Positions 29,091 through 38,404 of a stretch of DNA of 64,000 bases are shown piece by piece; positions within the stretch are counted from its first letter, which is position 1, and each line of letters starts with the position of its first letter. Below the pieces are notes generated by a model. The model saw only the letters and a list, made by a program, of their open reading frames with translations, was not told the origin of the DNA and searched no databases. The stretch is taken from positions 191,810 through 255,809 of the forward strand of contig CAWIGP010000001.1 in the NCBI GenBank assembly GCA_963835735.1. The letters are read 5' to 3'. The position numbers and the translations under genes were made by a program. Origin of the DNA: DASQMT01 sp963835735. Its GTDB lineage: Bacteria; Actinomycetota; Thermoleophilia; Solirubrobacterales; Solirubrobacteraceae.

Positions 29091-30043
29091 CCCGCGTCGC
29101 CGAGCAGCGCCGAGCGCCGTTCCCACAGCCAGTCGACCTGCGCGATCGTCGCCGCGAGCGGATCCGGTGCGCGGACGCCGAGCACTTCGTGCAGGCGGCT
29201 CGTCTCGGCGACGATCGGGTGGCGGACGTTCCACGGGTGGTCGCCGTCGGCCCAGGCGACCTCTTCGAGCTCCCACTCCCAGTCGAGTCGCTCCGCCACG
29301 AGCGCGGCGAGGCCGCCGAACGTGAGGTCGCGCGGGTCGGCCACGTTGCACGCCCAGGTCCCCGTTGGCGCCCGTGCGAGCGCCGCGGCGATCGCGCGGC
29401 CGACGCGGTCGAGCGCGACACGCGCGAACTGCTGCGTGCCGCCGGCCGGGAGCCTCAGGCGGCGCTCGCCGCGCGCGACCTTGCCGACCAGGTACCACTC
29501 GCGCAGCACAGGCGCGTGGACGTGCGGCCCGTAGATCGCGCCCGGCCGCAGGATCGTGATCGTCTCGGCGCCGGACAGCGCGCGCTCCATCGCGACGTTG
29601 TCGTGGCCGCGGGCGGCGCCGCCCGGTGACGGCCCGCTGCGCAGTTCGGCGTCCTCCGTGAGCGGGAGCCACGCGCGCGGCAGGTCGGCGGGTGGGTTGT
29701 CGTCGACGCCGGCGTCGCTGCAGTGCCGGTAGACGTCGATCGAGCTGGTGACGACGAGCTGGGCGACGCCGCTGCGCGCCGCGAGCGCGGTCAGCGCGCG
29801 CGCCTTCTCCTCACTCGCGCCGCCGGCGAACGTGTCGACGATCGCGTCCGGCCGCACCCTCTCGGCGGCTCCGCCGGGCGCCAGCAGCGCAGCGCGGTCA
29901 CCGTGGAGATGCTCCAGCGCGGCGAGCGCGGGCGGCTCGTGTGCGCCCGTGTGGGCGAGCACGATGTCGTGCCCGGCGGCGAGCAGGTGCGGCACGGCGG
30001 CCTGGCCGACCGGTCCGGTGCCGCCGAGGAACAGGACTCGCAT
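29009..30043 (-). CDS. NAD-dependent epimerase/dehydratase family protein
   Basis: About 344 residues from ATG 30043, chosen because MRVLFLGGTGPVGQAAVPHL is the Rossmann start with the GGTGxxG loop; an in-frame ATG six codons earlier adds nothing. Other features are VVTSSIDVYRHC (an SxxxxY-like region) and ILRPGAIYGPHVHAPVLREW. RVALDRVGRAIAAAL is the C-terminal helix. The substrate is not predictable; these proteins act on nucleotide-sugars or other NAD(P) substrates. It is convergent with the MopE-like gene and overlaps it by 82 nt; the overlapping tail (SVAPGGTHERRSSG) is low-complexity and its reality is uncertain. Confidence 0.82.
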   Translation of the reverse strand: MRVLFLGGTGPVGQAAVPHLLAAGHDIVLAHTGAHEPPALAALEHLHGDRAALLAPGGAAERVRPDAIVDTFAGGASEEKARALTALAARSGVAQLVVTSSIDVYRHCSDAGVDDNPPADLPRAWLPLTEDAELRSGPSPGGAARGHDNVAMERALSGAETITILRPGAIYGPHVHAPVLREWYLVGKVARGERRLRLPAGGTQQFARVALDRVGRAIAAALARAPTGTWACNVADPRDLTFGGLAALVAERLDWEWELEEVAWADGDHPWNVRHPIVAETSRLHEVLGVRAPDPLAATIAQVDWLWERRSALLGDAGQQRAGSVAPGGTHERRSSGSRSRRIR

Positions 30044-30089
30044 CACCGGACCGTAGCGCAACCGCGCGGTTGCATGAGCGGTGCGCGAC

Positions 30090-30095
30090 TAGGGT
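30090..30095 (+). promoter_or_regulatory. Leaderless-type -10 box (TAGGGT) for pabBC
   Basis: TAGGGT ends 8 nt before GTG 30104. It supports that start over any codon upstream. Confidence 0.5.
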
Positions 30096-30103
30096 CTCGG
30101 CAC

Positions 30104-32122
30104 GTGCCCGCCACACTGCTCCGCGAGCCGCTCGACGCGAGCGTCGCCCCGGCGCGCGCCGCGCTGATCCTGCGCGGTGAGGAGCGGCCGTTCGCGCTGA
30201 TCGGCGCGTGGGCCGGCGGCGGCGCGCTGTTGGGCTCGCGGCCGGTGCGCGTGTCGGGTCCGGACGACGACCTGTTCGCGCTGCTCGACGAGCTGCCCGA
30301 AGTGACTGCGGCCGGTGGGGCAGTCGGCGGCGGCTGGGTCGGCTTCCTCGGCTTCGAGGCGCGTCACCGCGTCGAGCCCGGGCACCCGCCGCCGCCGCGG
30401 CCGGTGCCGCTGCCGGACGGCGCACTCTCGTTCTACGACCATGTCCTGCACATGGACGCCGCCGGCCGCTGGTGGTTCGAGGCGCTCGTGACCCCCGAGC
30501 GCGAGGCGGCTATCGCGCGGCGCCGCGACGAGCTGGCCGCACGGCTGGCCGATCCGCCGCCCGCCCGGCCGTTCTCCACGCGCGACTGGCGCTGGACGCC
30601 GTCGGCGGCCGGTCACGCCGGGCTCGTGGAGGCGTGCCGCGAGCGGATCCGCGCCGGCGACCTGTTCCAGGCGAACCTCTGCATGCGGCTGCAGGGCCGG
30701 CTCGACGGCGACGCTTTCGACCTGTTCGCCGCGGCCGCCGAGGCGCTGCCGACGGACCGCGCCGCGTTCGTCGCCGGGCCGTGGGGGACGGTCGCGAGCC
30801 TGTCGCCCGAGCTGTTCCTGAGCCGCGCCGGGCGGACCGTCCGCAGCGCGCCGATCAAGGGCACGCGGCCCGCGGGCGGGCGCGCGGAGCTTGCCGCATC
30901 GGAGAAGGACCGCGCCGAGAACGTGATGATCGTGGACCTCGTGCGCAACGATCTCGGCCGCGTGTGCCGGCCGGGGACGGTGCGGGTGACCGCGCTGGCC
31001 GAGGTGCGCCCGCACGCGGGCGTCTGGCACATGGTCTCCGAGGTCGAGGGCGAGCTGCGCGACGAGGTCGGCGACGGCGGGCTGCTGCGCGCGACGTTCC
31101 CGCCCGGCTCGGTCACGGGCGCGCCCAAGCTGGCCGCGCTCGATGTGATCGCGGAGCTCGAGTCGACCGGCCGCGAGGCCTACACGGGCGCGATCGGCTT
31201 CGCGAGCCCGCTCGCCGGGCTGGAGCTCAGCGTCGCGATCCGCACCTTCGAGGTGCGCGGGCCGCGGATCTGGCTCGGCGCCGGCGGCGGGATCGTGGCC
31301 GACTCAAGCGGCGCCGACGAGGCGCGCGAGGCGGCGGCGAAGGCCGCGCCGCTGCTGGCCGCGATCGGCGCCGAGCCACCGCCCACAGCGGAGCCGCTCC
31401 CGCTGCGCTCGGCTCCGCCCTCACGCGCACCGGACTCCGCGACGTCCTCGCCGCCGGCCGCGAGCGGCCCGGCACCCGCGTATGTGCGGCGCGGGCCGCG
31501 GCCGGTGCCGCGGCCGGACCCCGCGGCCGGCCTGTACGAGACCGTGCTGGTCGAGCGCGGCGAGCCGCGCCATCTTCGCGACCATCTCGCGCGACTCGCC
31601 GCGAGCCTGCGCGCGCTTTACGGGCGGCCGCTGCCGGGCGAGCTGGCCAGCCGCGCCGCCGCCGCCGCGCGAGGGCACGAGCGGGCGCGGCTGCGGATCG
31701 ACGTGATCCCCGGCGAGGACGCGACCCTGGAGGTGACGCCGCTCGGACACCTCGCGCCGGCGGTGCTGCGTGCGGTCGTCCTCCCCGGCGGCCTCGGCGC
31801 GCACAAGTGGCGCGACCGGACGCTGCTTGAATCGCACGAGGAAGACGATCCGGCCACGCTCCCGCTGCTGCTCGACGCCGACGGCTACGTGCTCGAGGCG
31901 AGCCGCACCAGCATCGTCGCCGAGGCGCACGACGGCGCGCTGTACACTCCGCCCGCGGACGGCCGGATCCTCCCGGGCGTGACCGTCGCGCGCACCGGCG
32001 CGCGGCCGCGCGCGCTCACGCTCGCCGACCTCGCCGACGCCCGCGCGATCCACGTGACCAGCGCACTGCGCGGCCGCGCCGCCGCGCGGCTCGCGGATGC
32101 GCGTCAGCGGTTACGGCCATAG
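30104..32122 (+). CDS. pabBC: Aminodeoxychorismate synthase component I fused to aminodeoxychorismate lyase
   Basis: A 672-residue fusion covering two steps of 4-aminobenzoate synthesis for folate. The PabB part (about residues 1-430) has the chorismate-utilising motifs PIKGTRPAGGRAELAASEKD, AENVMIVDLVRNDLGRVC, TFPPGSVTGAPKLAALDVI, and ELSVAIRTFEVRGPRIWLG. A Pro/Ala/Ser-rich linker follows. The PabC part (about 465-672) is a fold-type IV PLP enzyme: GLYETVLVERGEPRHLRDHL, the PLP Lys in GGLGAHKWRDRTLLESHEED, and EASRTSIVAEAHDGALYTPP. The glutaminase subunit PabA is not adjacent. The 3' end overlaps the next minus-strand gene by 19 nt. Confidence 0.95.
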   Translation: MPATLLREPLDASVAPARAALILRGEERPFALIGAWAGGGALLGSRPVRVSGPDDDLFALLDELPEVTAAGGAVGGGWVGFLGFEARHRVEPGHPPPPRPVPLPDGALSFYDHVLHMDAAGRWWFEALVTPEREAAIARRRDELAARLADPPPARPFSTRDWRWTPSAAGHAGLVEACRERIRAGDLFQANLCMRLQGRLDGDAFDLFAAAAEALPTDRAAFVAGPWGTVASLSPELFLSRAGRTVRSAPIKGTRPAGGRAELAASEKDRAENVMIVDLVRNDLGRVCRPGTVRVTALAEVRPHAGVWHMVSEVEGELRDEVGDGGLLRATFPPGSVTGAPKLAALDVIAELESTGREAYTGAIGFASPLAGLELSVAIRTFEVRGPRIWLGAGGGIVADSSGADEAREAAAKAAPLLAAIGAEPPPTAEPLPLRSAPPSRAPDSATSSPPAASGPAPAYVRRGPRPVPRPDPAAGLYETVLVERGEPRHLRDHLARLAASLRALYGRPLPGELASRAAAAARGHERARLRIDVIPGEDATLEVTPLGHLAPAVLRAVVLPGGLGAHKWRDRTLLESHEEDDPATLPLLLDADGYVLEASRTSIVAEAHDGALYTPPADGRILPGVTVARTGARPRALTLADLADARAIHVTSALRGRAAARLADARQRLRP

Positions 32123-32397
32123 CGGGCCTTGTTGGCCTCGACGTCGAAGTAGCGGGCGCCGGGGCTCGCGTACCGGGCGGCGCGGTGCAGCCCGAGGGCG
32201 CGCATCGCCGCGGCCTTGTTCGCTTCGACGTCCTCACGGCCGCTGGTCGACTGCGCGGGCGGAAGCACGTGGGAGCCAGGGTGGTCGGAAAGCCCGACGA
32301 CCGCCGCGCCGACGGTCGCGCACGTGACCGCGGCGACGGCCGCGACACTCGCGAGGCGCGGATGGCGGGGGGCGGAGAGGGTGGTGCTGAGCGGCAT
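32104..32397 (-). CDS. Small membrane-anchored or secreted protein with DVEANKA repeat
   Basis: 97 residues; the ATG at 32397 follows GAGGAGACC, a good ribosome-binding site. A hydrophobic segment (LASVAAVAAVTCATVGAAVV) acts as signal or anchor. The mature part carries the motif twice: REDVEANKAAAMRALG and YFDVEANKARYG. I do not recognise the family. It is convergent with pabBC, overlapping its end, and divergent from the SARP/ATPase-like gene at 32496 with 98 nt between starts. That intergenic stretch could hold regulation of both. Confidence 0.65.
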   Translation of the reverse strand: MPLSTTLSAPRHPRLASVAAVAAVTCATVGAAVVGLSDHPGSHVLPPAQSTSGREDVEANKAAAMRALGLHRAARYASPGARYFDVEANKARYGRNR

Positions 32398-32495
32398 GGT
32401 GGTCTCCTCGGAGACGTGGATGGCCGGGACGCTCCGCACCGTCGCGGCCGGCGCTTGCGCAGCTCTTGCGCTGCGCTCACACTCGCGGTGAGCGC

Positions 32496-34496
32496 ATGTC
32501 GCTAGAGATCGCGATCCTCGGCTCGCTGGAGCCGCGCGCGGACGGAGCGGTCGTCCGCGTGCCTGCCGGCAGGCAACGTGCGCTGCTGACACTCCTTGCG
32601 CTGCAGGCGCCGCAGCCCGTCTTGGCCGATGCGGTGGCCGAAGCGCTCTGGCCCGGGTCCTCGTCCCATGAGGCGCTGCGCAACGTGCAGGTGACCGTCC
32701 CCGGCGCGCTTATCCCGGCGATCGCGGCGGCGCTTGGCGTCGAAGACGACGGCGGGCCGCTGGACGCTGCCATCGCCCGCCGGCTGCACGCGCGCCCGAC
32801 GCTGCTGGTGCTCGACAACTTCGAGCGGCTCGTCGACGCGGCGCCGGCGGTCGATGCGCTGCTGGAGCGGACGCCTAGCACCCGCGTCCTGGTGACCAGC
32901 CAGCTGCCGCTGCGGGTGGCGCGCGAGCGGCTGCTGCGGTTGGACCCGCTCGCGCCGGACAGCGCAGCGGCGCTCTTCCACGAGCGCGCCCGCGCGGCCG
33001 CCGCCGACTACGACGCGAGCGAGCACGCACAGACGGTCGCGGCGATCTGCGCCCGGGTGGACGGGATGCCGCTGGGCGTCGAGCTGGCCGCCGCGCGCGT
33101 GTCGACGCTCGCGCCGGACGAGCTGCTCGCCCGCCTGGACGACTCGCTGGGCGTGCTCGCGCGCGGTCCGCGCGACCTCGCCGAGCGCCATCGCAGCCTG
33201 CGGGCGGCGCTGCAATGGACGTACGACCTGCTGGAGCCGGAAGAGCAGACGCTGCTGGCCCGGCTGGCGGCGTTCGCCGGGCCGGCGCCGCTGGACGCCG
33301 TGGAGGCGGTCGCGGACGTTGCGGGGAAGCGCGGGCCGGTCGACGCACTCGAGGCGCTGAGCGGCCTCATCGACGCGTCGTTCCTCCGGCGCACGGACAG
33401 CCGGGAGCACGGCGTCCGCTACGCGGTGGCCCAGGCGGTGCGCGACTTCGCCGCCGAGCGGCTCGCCACCGAGGGCGAGGAGCAGGCGGTCCGCGACGCT
33501 CACGCGCAGCATGTCGCGGCGGTCGGCGGGACGTTCCGGGGCATGGGCACGCCGGACGCCGTCCAGCGGCGGGTCTTCGCGCTCGATGCCGAGTTCGGCG
33601 TAGCGCTCGCGTGGACGCGTGCGCACGCACCGGCGCTCCATACCAGCGTCGCCGCCGCGCTCGGGCTGGTCCTGATCGACTCGGCCCGTTCCCGGCAGGC
33701 CCATGAGGAGCTCGGGCTCATGATCGAGCGCTCCGGCATCGCGGGCGCCACCGGCGGATGGGCGGCGGTCGTGCGCGCCTATGCCGCGATCGTGCTGGGG
33801 TCACGGTCCGAGGCTGCGCTCGTGGACGCAGGTCTGGCGGCGCTGCGTGGGGCCGGTGATGACGCGCTCTACGGACGCGCGCTCGACCTCGCCGGCGTTT
33901 ACTGGATGGCCTCCCAGGAGCCCGAGCGGGCGCTCGCGTACACCACCGAGGCGGTCGCGCTCGCGCGCCACGGCCCGGACCCGGTCGACCGTTTCTCGGC
34001 GCTCAACGACCACGGAAACAACCTCATCGAGCTGGGGCGGCTGGACGAGGCCGAGGCACTGCTGCGCGAGGCCGCGTCGCTGCTCCCACAGATCGGCACG
34101 AGCGACCTCGACGCCGACGGCTTGTTCGACACGCTCGCGGCAGCCCGCGGCGACTGGGCGCGCGCGGCGCCCTTGTTCCTCGCGTACGCCGGGACCAGAG
34201 CCCGCGATCTGGGCGCAAAGGGCATGAACCTGCGCCACGTAGCGATCGCGCTCGCACAGCTCGGCGCCGACGAGGACGCGCTCGAGCTCGCGACCGCCGC
34301 GAACGCGATCAGCGCATCGGTCGGCGAGCCGCCCACCGATCCGCTCTCGGCGCGCTACGGGTCGGCGCTCGACGAGGCGCGCCGGCGGCTCGGCCCCGAG
34401 CGCACGGCGCGCGCAGTGGAACGGGGCGCCACGCTGCCTGAACGCGACAGCGCCGCCCGCGCGGCCGATATGGTCCGTGCGGCGGGCCTGACCTGA
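32496..34496 (+). CDS. SARP/AfsR-like regulator lacking BTAD and Walker A
   Basis: 666 residues. The first ~75 match the SARP winged helix (SLEIAILGSLEPRADGAVVR, RQRALLTLLALQAPQPVLAD, EALWPGSSSHEALRNVQV). Family members continue with a BTAD domain and then an ATPase with a Walker A loop. Here the sequence jumps directly into the middle of the ATPase (LIPAIAAALGVEDDGGPLDA), then Walker B (TLLVLDNFERLVDAAP), a sensor motif (RVLVTSQLPLRVARERLLRL), a winged-helix helper (AALQWTYDLLEPEEQTLLAR) and TPR-like repeats (EPERALAYTTEAVALARHGP, GRLDEAEALLREAASLLPQI). The frame is intact, so it is an in-frame deletion variant. It may not bind ATP. Confidence 0.85.
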   Translation: MSLEIAILGSLEPRADGAVVRVPAGRQRALLTLLALQAPQPVLADAVAEALWPGSSSHEALRNVQVTVPGALIPAIAAALGVEDDGGPLDAAIARRLHARPTLLVLDNFERLVDAAPAVDALLERTPSTRVLVTSQLPLRVARERLLRLDPLAPDSAAALFHERARAAAADYDASEHAQTVAAICARVDGMPLGVELAAARVSTLAPDELLARLDDSLGVLARGPRDLAERHRSLRAALQWTYDLLEPEEQTLLARLAAFAGPAPLDAVEAVADVAGKRGPVDALEALSGLIDASFLRRTDSREHGVRYAVAQAVRDFAAERLATEGEEQAVRDAHAQHVAAVGGTFRGMGTPDAVQRRVFALDAEFGVALAWTRAHAPALHTSVAAALGLVLIDSARSRQAHEELGLMIERSGIAGATGGWAAVVRAYAAIVLGSRSEAALVDAGLAALRGAGDDALYGRALDLAGVYWMASQEPERALAYTTEAVALARHGPDPVDRFSALNDHGNNLIELGRLDEAEALLREAASLLPQIGTSDLDADGLFDTLAAARGDWARAAPLFLAYAGTRARDLGAKGMNLRHVAIALAQLGADEDALELATAANAISASVGEPPTDPLSARYGSALDEARRRLGPERTARAVERGATLPERDSAARAADMVRAAGLT

Positions 34497-34505
34497 GCGG
34501 GTCGC

Positions 34506-36046
<1,541 letters not shown>

Positions 36047-36050
<4 letters not shown>

Positions 36051-37321
36051 GGGCGGGTTCCTCGGATCGAATGGTCCAGCAGCGTGATCGGGTGGAAGAT
36101 CGGGAGGTCGCGCCCGTCGAGGTGCGCGGCGATCTGCAGCGCGCAGCCGGGGTTGCCGGCCGCCACGGCGTCGGCGCCGGTGGCGAGCAGGCTGGCCGCC
36201 TTGCGGGCGCCCAGCTCGGCCGCGGCGGCGGGCTGCACGAGGTTGTAGATGCCGGCCGAGCCGCAGCAGACCTCCCAGTCGGCCGGCTCGAGCAGCTCCA
36301 GCCCGGGGATGCCGCGCAGCAGTGAGCGCGGCTGGACGCGCACGCCCTGCGCGTGGGCGAGGTGACAGGCGTCGTGGTAGGCGACGCGCAGCGGGACCGG
36401 CCGGCGCGGCGCGACCGGCTCATGCTCGGCCAGCAGCTCGCTGACGTCGCGGACGCGCGCGGAGAACGCCGCCGCCCGTTCCGCCCATGCGGGGTCGTCG
36501 GCCAGCAGGTGCGCGTAGTCCTTCATCGCCGAGCCGCACCCGGCGACGTTGACCGCGACCGCGTCGAAGTCCTCGTAGGCGGCGATCGTCTTGCGTGCCA
36601 ACGCCAGCGCCTCGTCCTCGACGCCCGCGTGCAGCTGCAGCGCGCCGCAGCAGCGCGGCTGCCGGGGGGCGTGGACCTCCCAGCCCTCGGCGCTCAGCAC
36701 GCGCACGGTCGCGGCGTTGACGTCGCCGAAGAACACGCGCTGGACGCAGCCCTGCATCAGCGCGATCCGGCCCCGGCGGGCGCCGCGCGCCGGCGTGACC
36801 TCCGGCAGCTGCGCGATCGCGGCGCGCGGCGTCACCGGCGGCGCCAGCGCGAACATCGCCTGCAGCTCGGGCACGCGGTCCAGCCGCGGCGCGAGCGCGC
36901 GGTCGACGCCGAGCTTCTGCTGTGCCCACAGCAGCGGCGCGAGGGCGCGCAGACGGCCCGGATGCGTGAACAGCGCGAAGATCAGCCGGCGGTGCAGCCG
37001 CTCGCGGCGCGGGCGCGGGGCGTTGCGCTCGATCTGCGGCCGGGTCTGCTCGATCAGCTTGTCGTACCGCACGCCCGACGGGCAGGCGGTCACGCAGGCC
37101 ATGCAGCCGAGGCAGCGGTCGAAGTGCAGGCGCATCTCGTCCGACGTGTGCGAGCCCGGCTCGTTGCCGACGCGCATGAGCACGATGCGCCCGCGCGGCG
37201 AGTCCATCTCCTCCTCGAAGACCGAGTAGCTGGGGCAGGTCGGCAGGCAGAAGCCGCAGTGCACGCAGTCGGCGATCAGGTCGGGGTCCGGTGGGCGGCG
37301 CTCGTCCCAGGCGGTCTGCAG
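36047..37321 (-). CDS. glcF: Glycolate oxidase Fe-S subunit, probable CTG start
   Basis: About 424 residues, subunit of membrane-associated glycolate oxidase. Two [4Fe-4S] motifs are visible: DCVHCGFCLPTCPSY and CLGCMACVTACPSGVRY. Two CCG-type domains follow (PRCCGALQLHAGVED, WEVCCGSAGIYNL). The first in-frame GTG (37264) would delete the first cluster cysteine. The frame upstream is closed by the glcE TAG at 37322-37324, and no ATG, GTG or TTG lies between. CTG 37321, directly after the TAG, is preceded by GGGAGGG with six bases of spacing. I therefore assign CTG as the start. Confidence 0.9.
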
Positions 37322-37334
37322 CTAGATCCCTCCC
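37319..37334 (-). promoter_or_regulatory. Ribosome-binding site and CTG start joining glcE and glcF
   Basis: Read on the minus strand, this segment is GGGAGGGATCTAGCTG: a strong Shine-Dalgarno inside the last codons of glcE, six bases, the TAG stop included, then CTG. Both genes are in the same frame, separated only by that TAG. Confidence 0.6.
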
Positions 37335-38404
37335 ACGAAGTTGCCGGGGCGGAAGACGCGCGCCGGGTCGAAGCGCTCCTTGACGCGCGCCATCAGCGCG
37401 AGCGCGGCCGCGCCGGGCGCGGCCCAGGCCTCGGCGCGCAGGGCGGGCGGTGCGTCGAGCAGCGTGCAGGCGCGGGGGGAGAGTGCGCCGCGCGCGGCGG
37501 CGACCGACTCCTCGTCGGGCGGCAGCGCGAGCCAGAACAGGCCCAGCGCGGGCCGGCCGACGACCGCGGCGCCGGTGCGGCAGACCGCCGGAAGGTCGAT
37601 CGCACGGCCGGAGACCTTGAGCACGCACTCGCCGCGCTGGTGGACGCGCTGGGCCATCCACAGCTCGTCGTCGTCTTCGGCGACCGCGGGCTGCTCGAGG
37701 CCCAGCTCGCCCATCCGGGTGACGGTCGCGGCCGCCTGCTCGGGCGCGGCGGCGCCGCTGAAGCGGACGAGCAGCCGGCCGGCGCCGTCGCGCCAGTCGA
37801 CGTCGAGGCAGTCGGCCTCGAGCGGGTGCGACGCCAGCGCGATCGCGGCAGCGCCCAGGCGTTCGGGATCGTCGCTCGCGCCGACCGCGCTCGCCGTGCG
37901 GGGCGGGAGCGGATGCAGCCGCACCGCGACCCGCACGATCAGCCCGAGCGTGCCGAACGAGCCGATGAACAGCTTCGCCAGGTCGTAGCCCGCGACGTTC
38001 TTGATCACCTTCCCGCCCGACTTCGCCAGCGTGCCGTCGGAGAGCGCGACGGTGGTGCCGACGACGAGGTCGCGCATGCTGCCGTAGCGGTGGCGCAGCG
38101 GGCCGGAATCGTTCGTCGCCATCACGCCGCCGACCGTCGCAGCGTCGAGCAGCGCCGGGTCGAGCGCCAGCATCTGGCCGTGCTCCGCGAACGCCGCCTG
38201 CGCCTCGGCGAGCGGCACGCCGGCCTCCAGCACCGCGGTGAAGTCGCCCACGTTGTGCTCGAGGATCCGGTTCAGCCCGCCGGTCTCGAGCGGCGTCGCC
38301 TCGTCGGCTGGTCCCCACGGCTTGGTCCCGCCGCCCTGCGGGCGGACCGGGCTATCGGCGGCGCGCAGCAGCTCCGCCGCCTCCCGTGCCGTCCCCGGCC
38401 TCAA
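37322..38404 (-). CDS. glcE: Glycolate oxidase FAD-binding subunit GlcE
   Basis: About 360 residues from TTG 38404, which overlaps the glcD stop (TTGA). A second flavin-fold subunit of glycolate oxidase: LRPGTAREAAELLRAADSPV, RPQGGGTKPWGPADEATPLE, GVPLAEAQAAFAEHGQMLAL, TVGGVMATNDSGPLRHRYGS and KVIKNVAGYDLAKLFIGSFG. The C-terminus is VKERFDPARVFRPGNFVGGI. Earlier in-frame GTG or ATG codons lie inside glcD; they would extend the N-terminus without family similarity, so TTG is preferred. It is a typical middle gene of the glcDEF set. Confidence 0.9.
   Translation of the reverse strand: MRPGTAREAAELLRAADSPVRPQGGGTKPWGPADEATPLETGGLNRILEHNVGDFTAVLEAGVPLAEAQAAFAEHGQMLALDPALLDAATVGGVMATNDSGPLRHRYGSMRDLVVGTTVALSDGTLAKSGGKVIKNVAGYDLAKLFIGSFGTLGLIVRVAVRLHPLPPRTASAVGASDDPERLGAAAIALASHPLEADCLDVDWRDGAGRLLVRFSGAAAPEQAAATVTRMGELGLEQPAVAEDDDELWMAQRVHQRGECVLKVSGRAIDLPAVCRTGAAVVGRPALGLFWLALPPDEESVAAARGALSPRACTLLDAPPALRAEAWAAPGAAALALMARVKERFDPARVFRPGNFVGGI

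Noticed and set aside
37322..37324. TAG read through to give a GlcE-GlcF fusion
   Set aside because: A strong Shine-Dalgarno and CTG immediately after the stop explain separate GlcF synthesis. No readthrough signal is seen.
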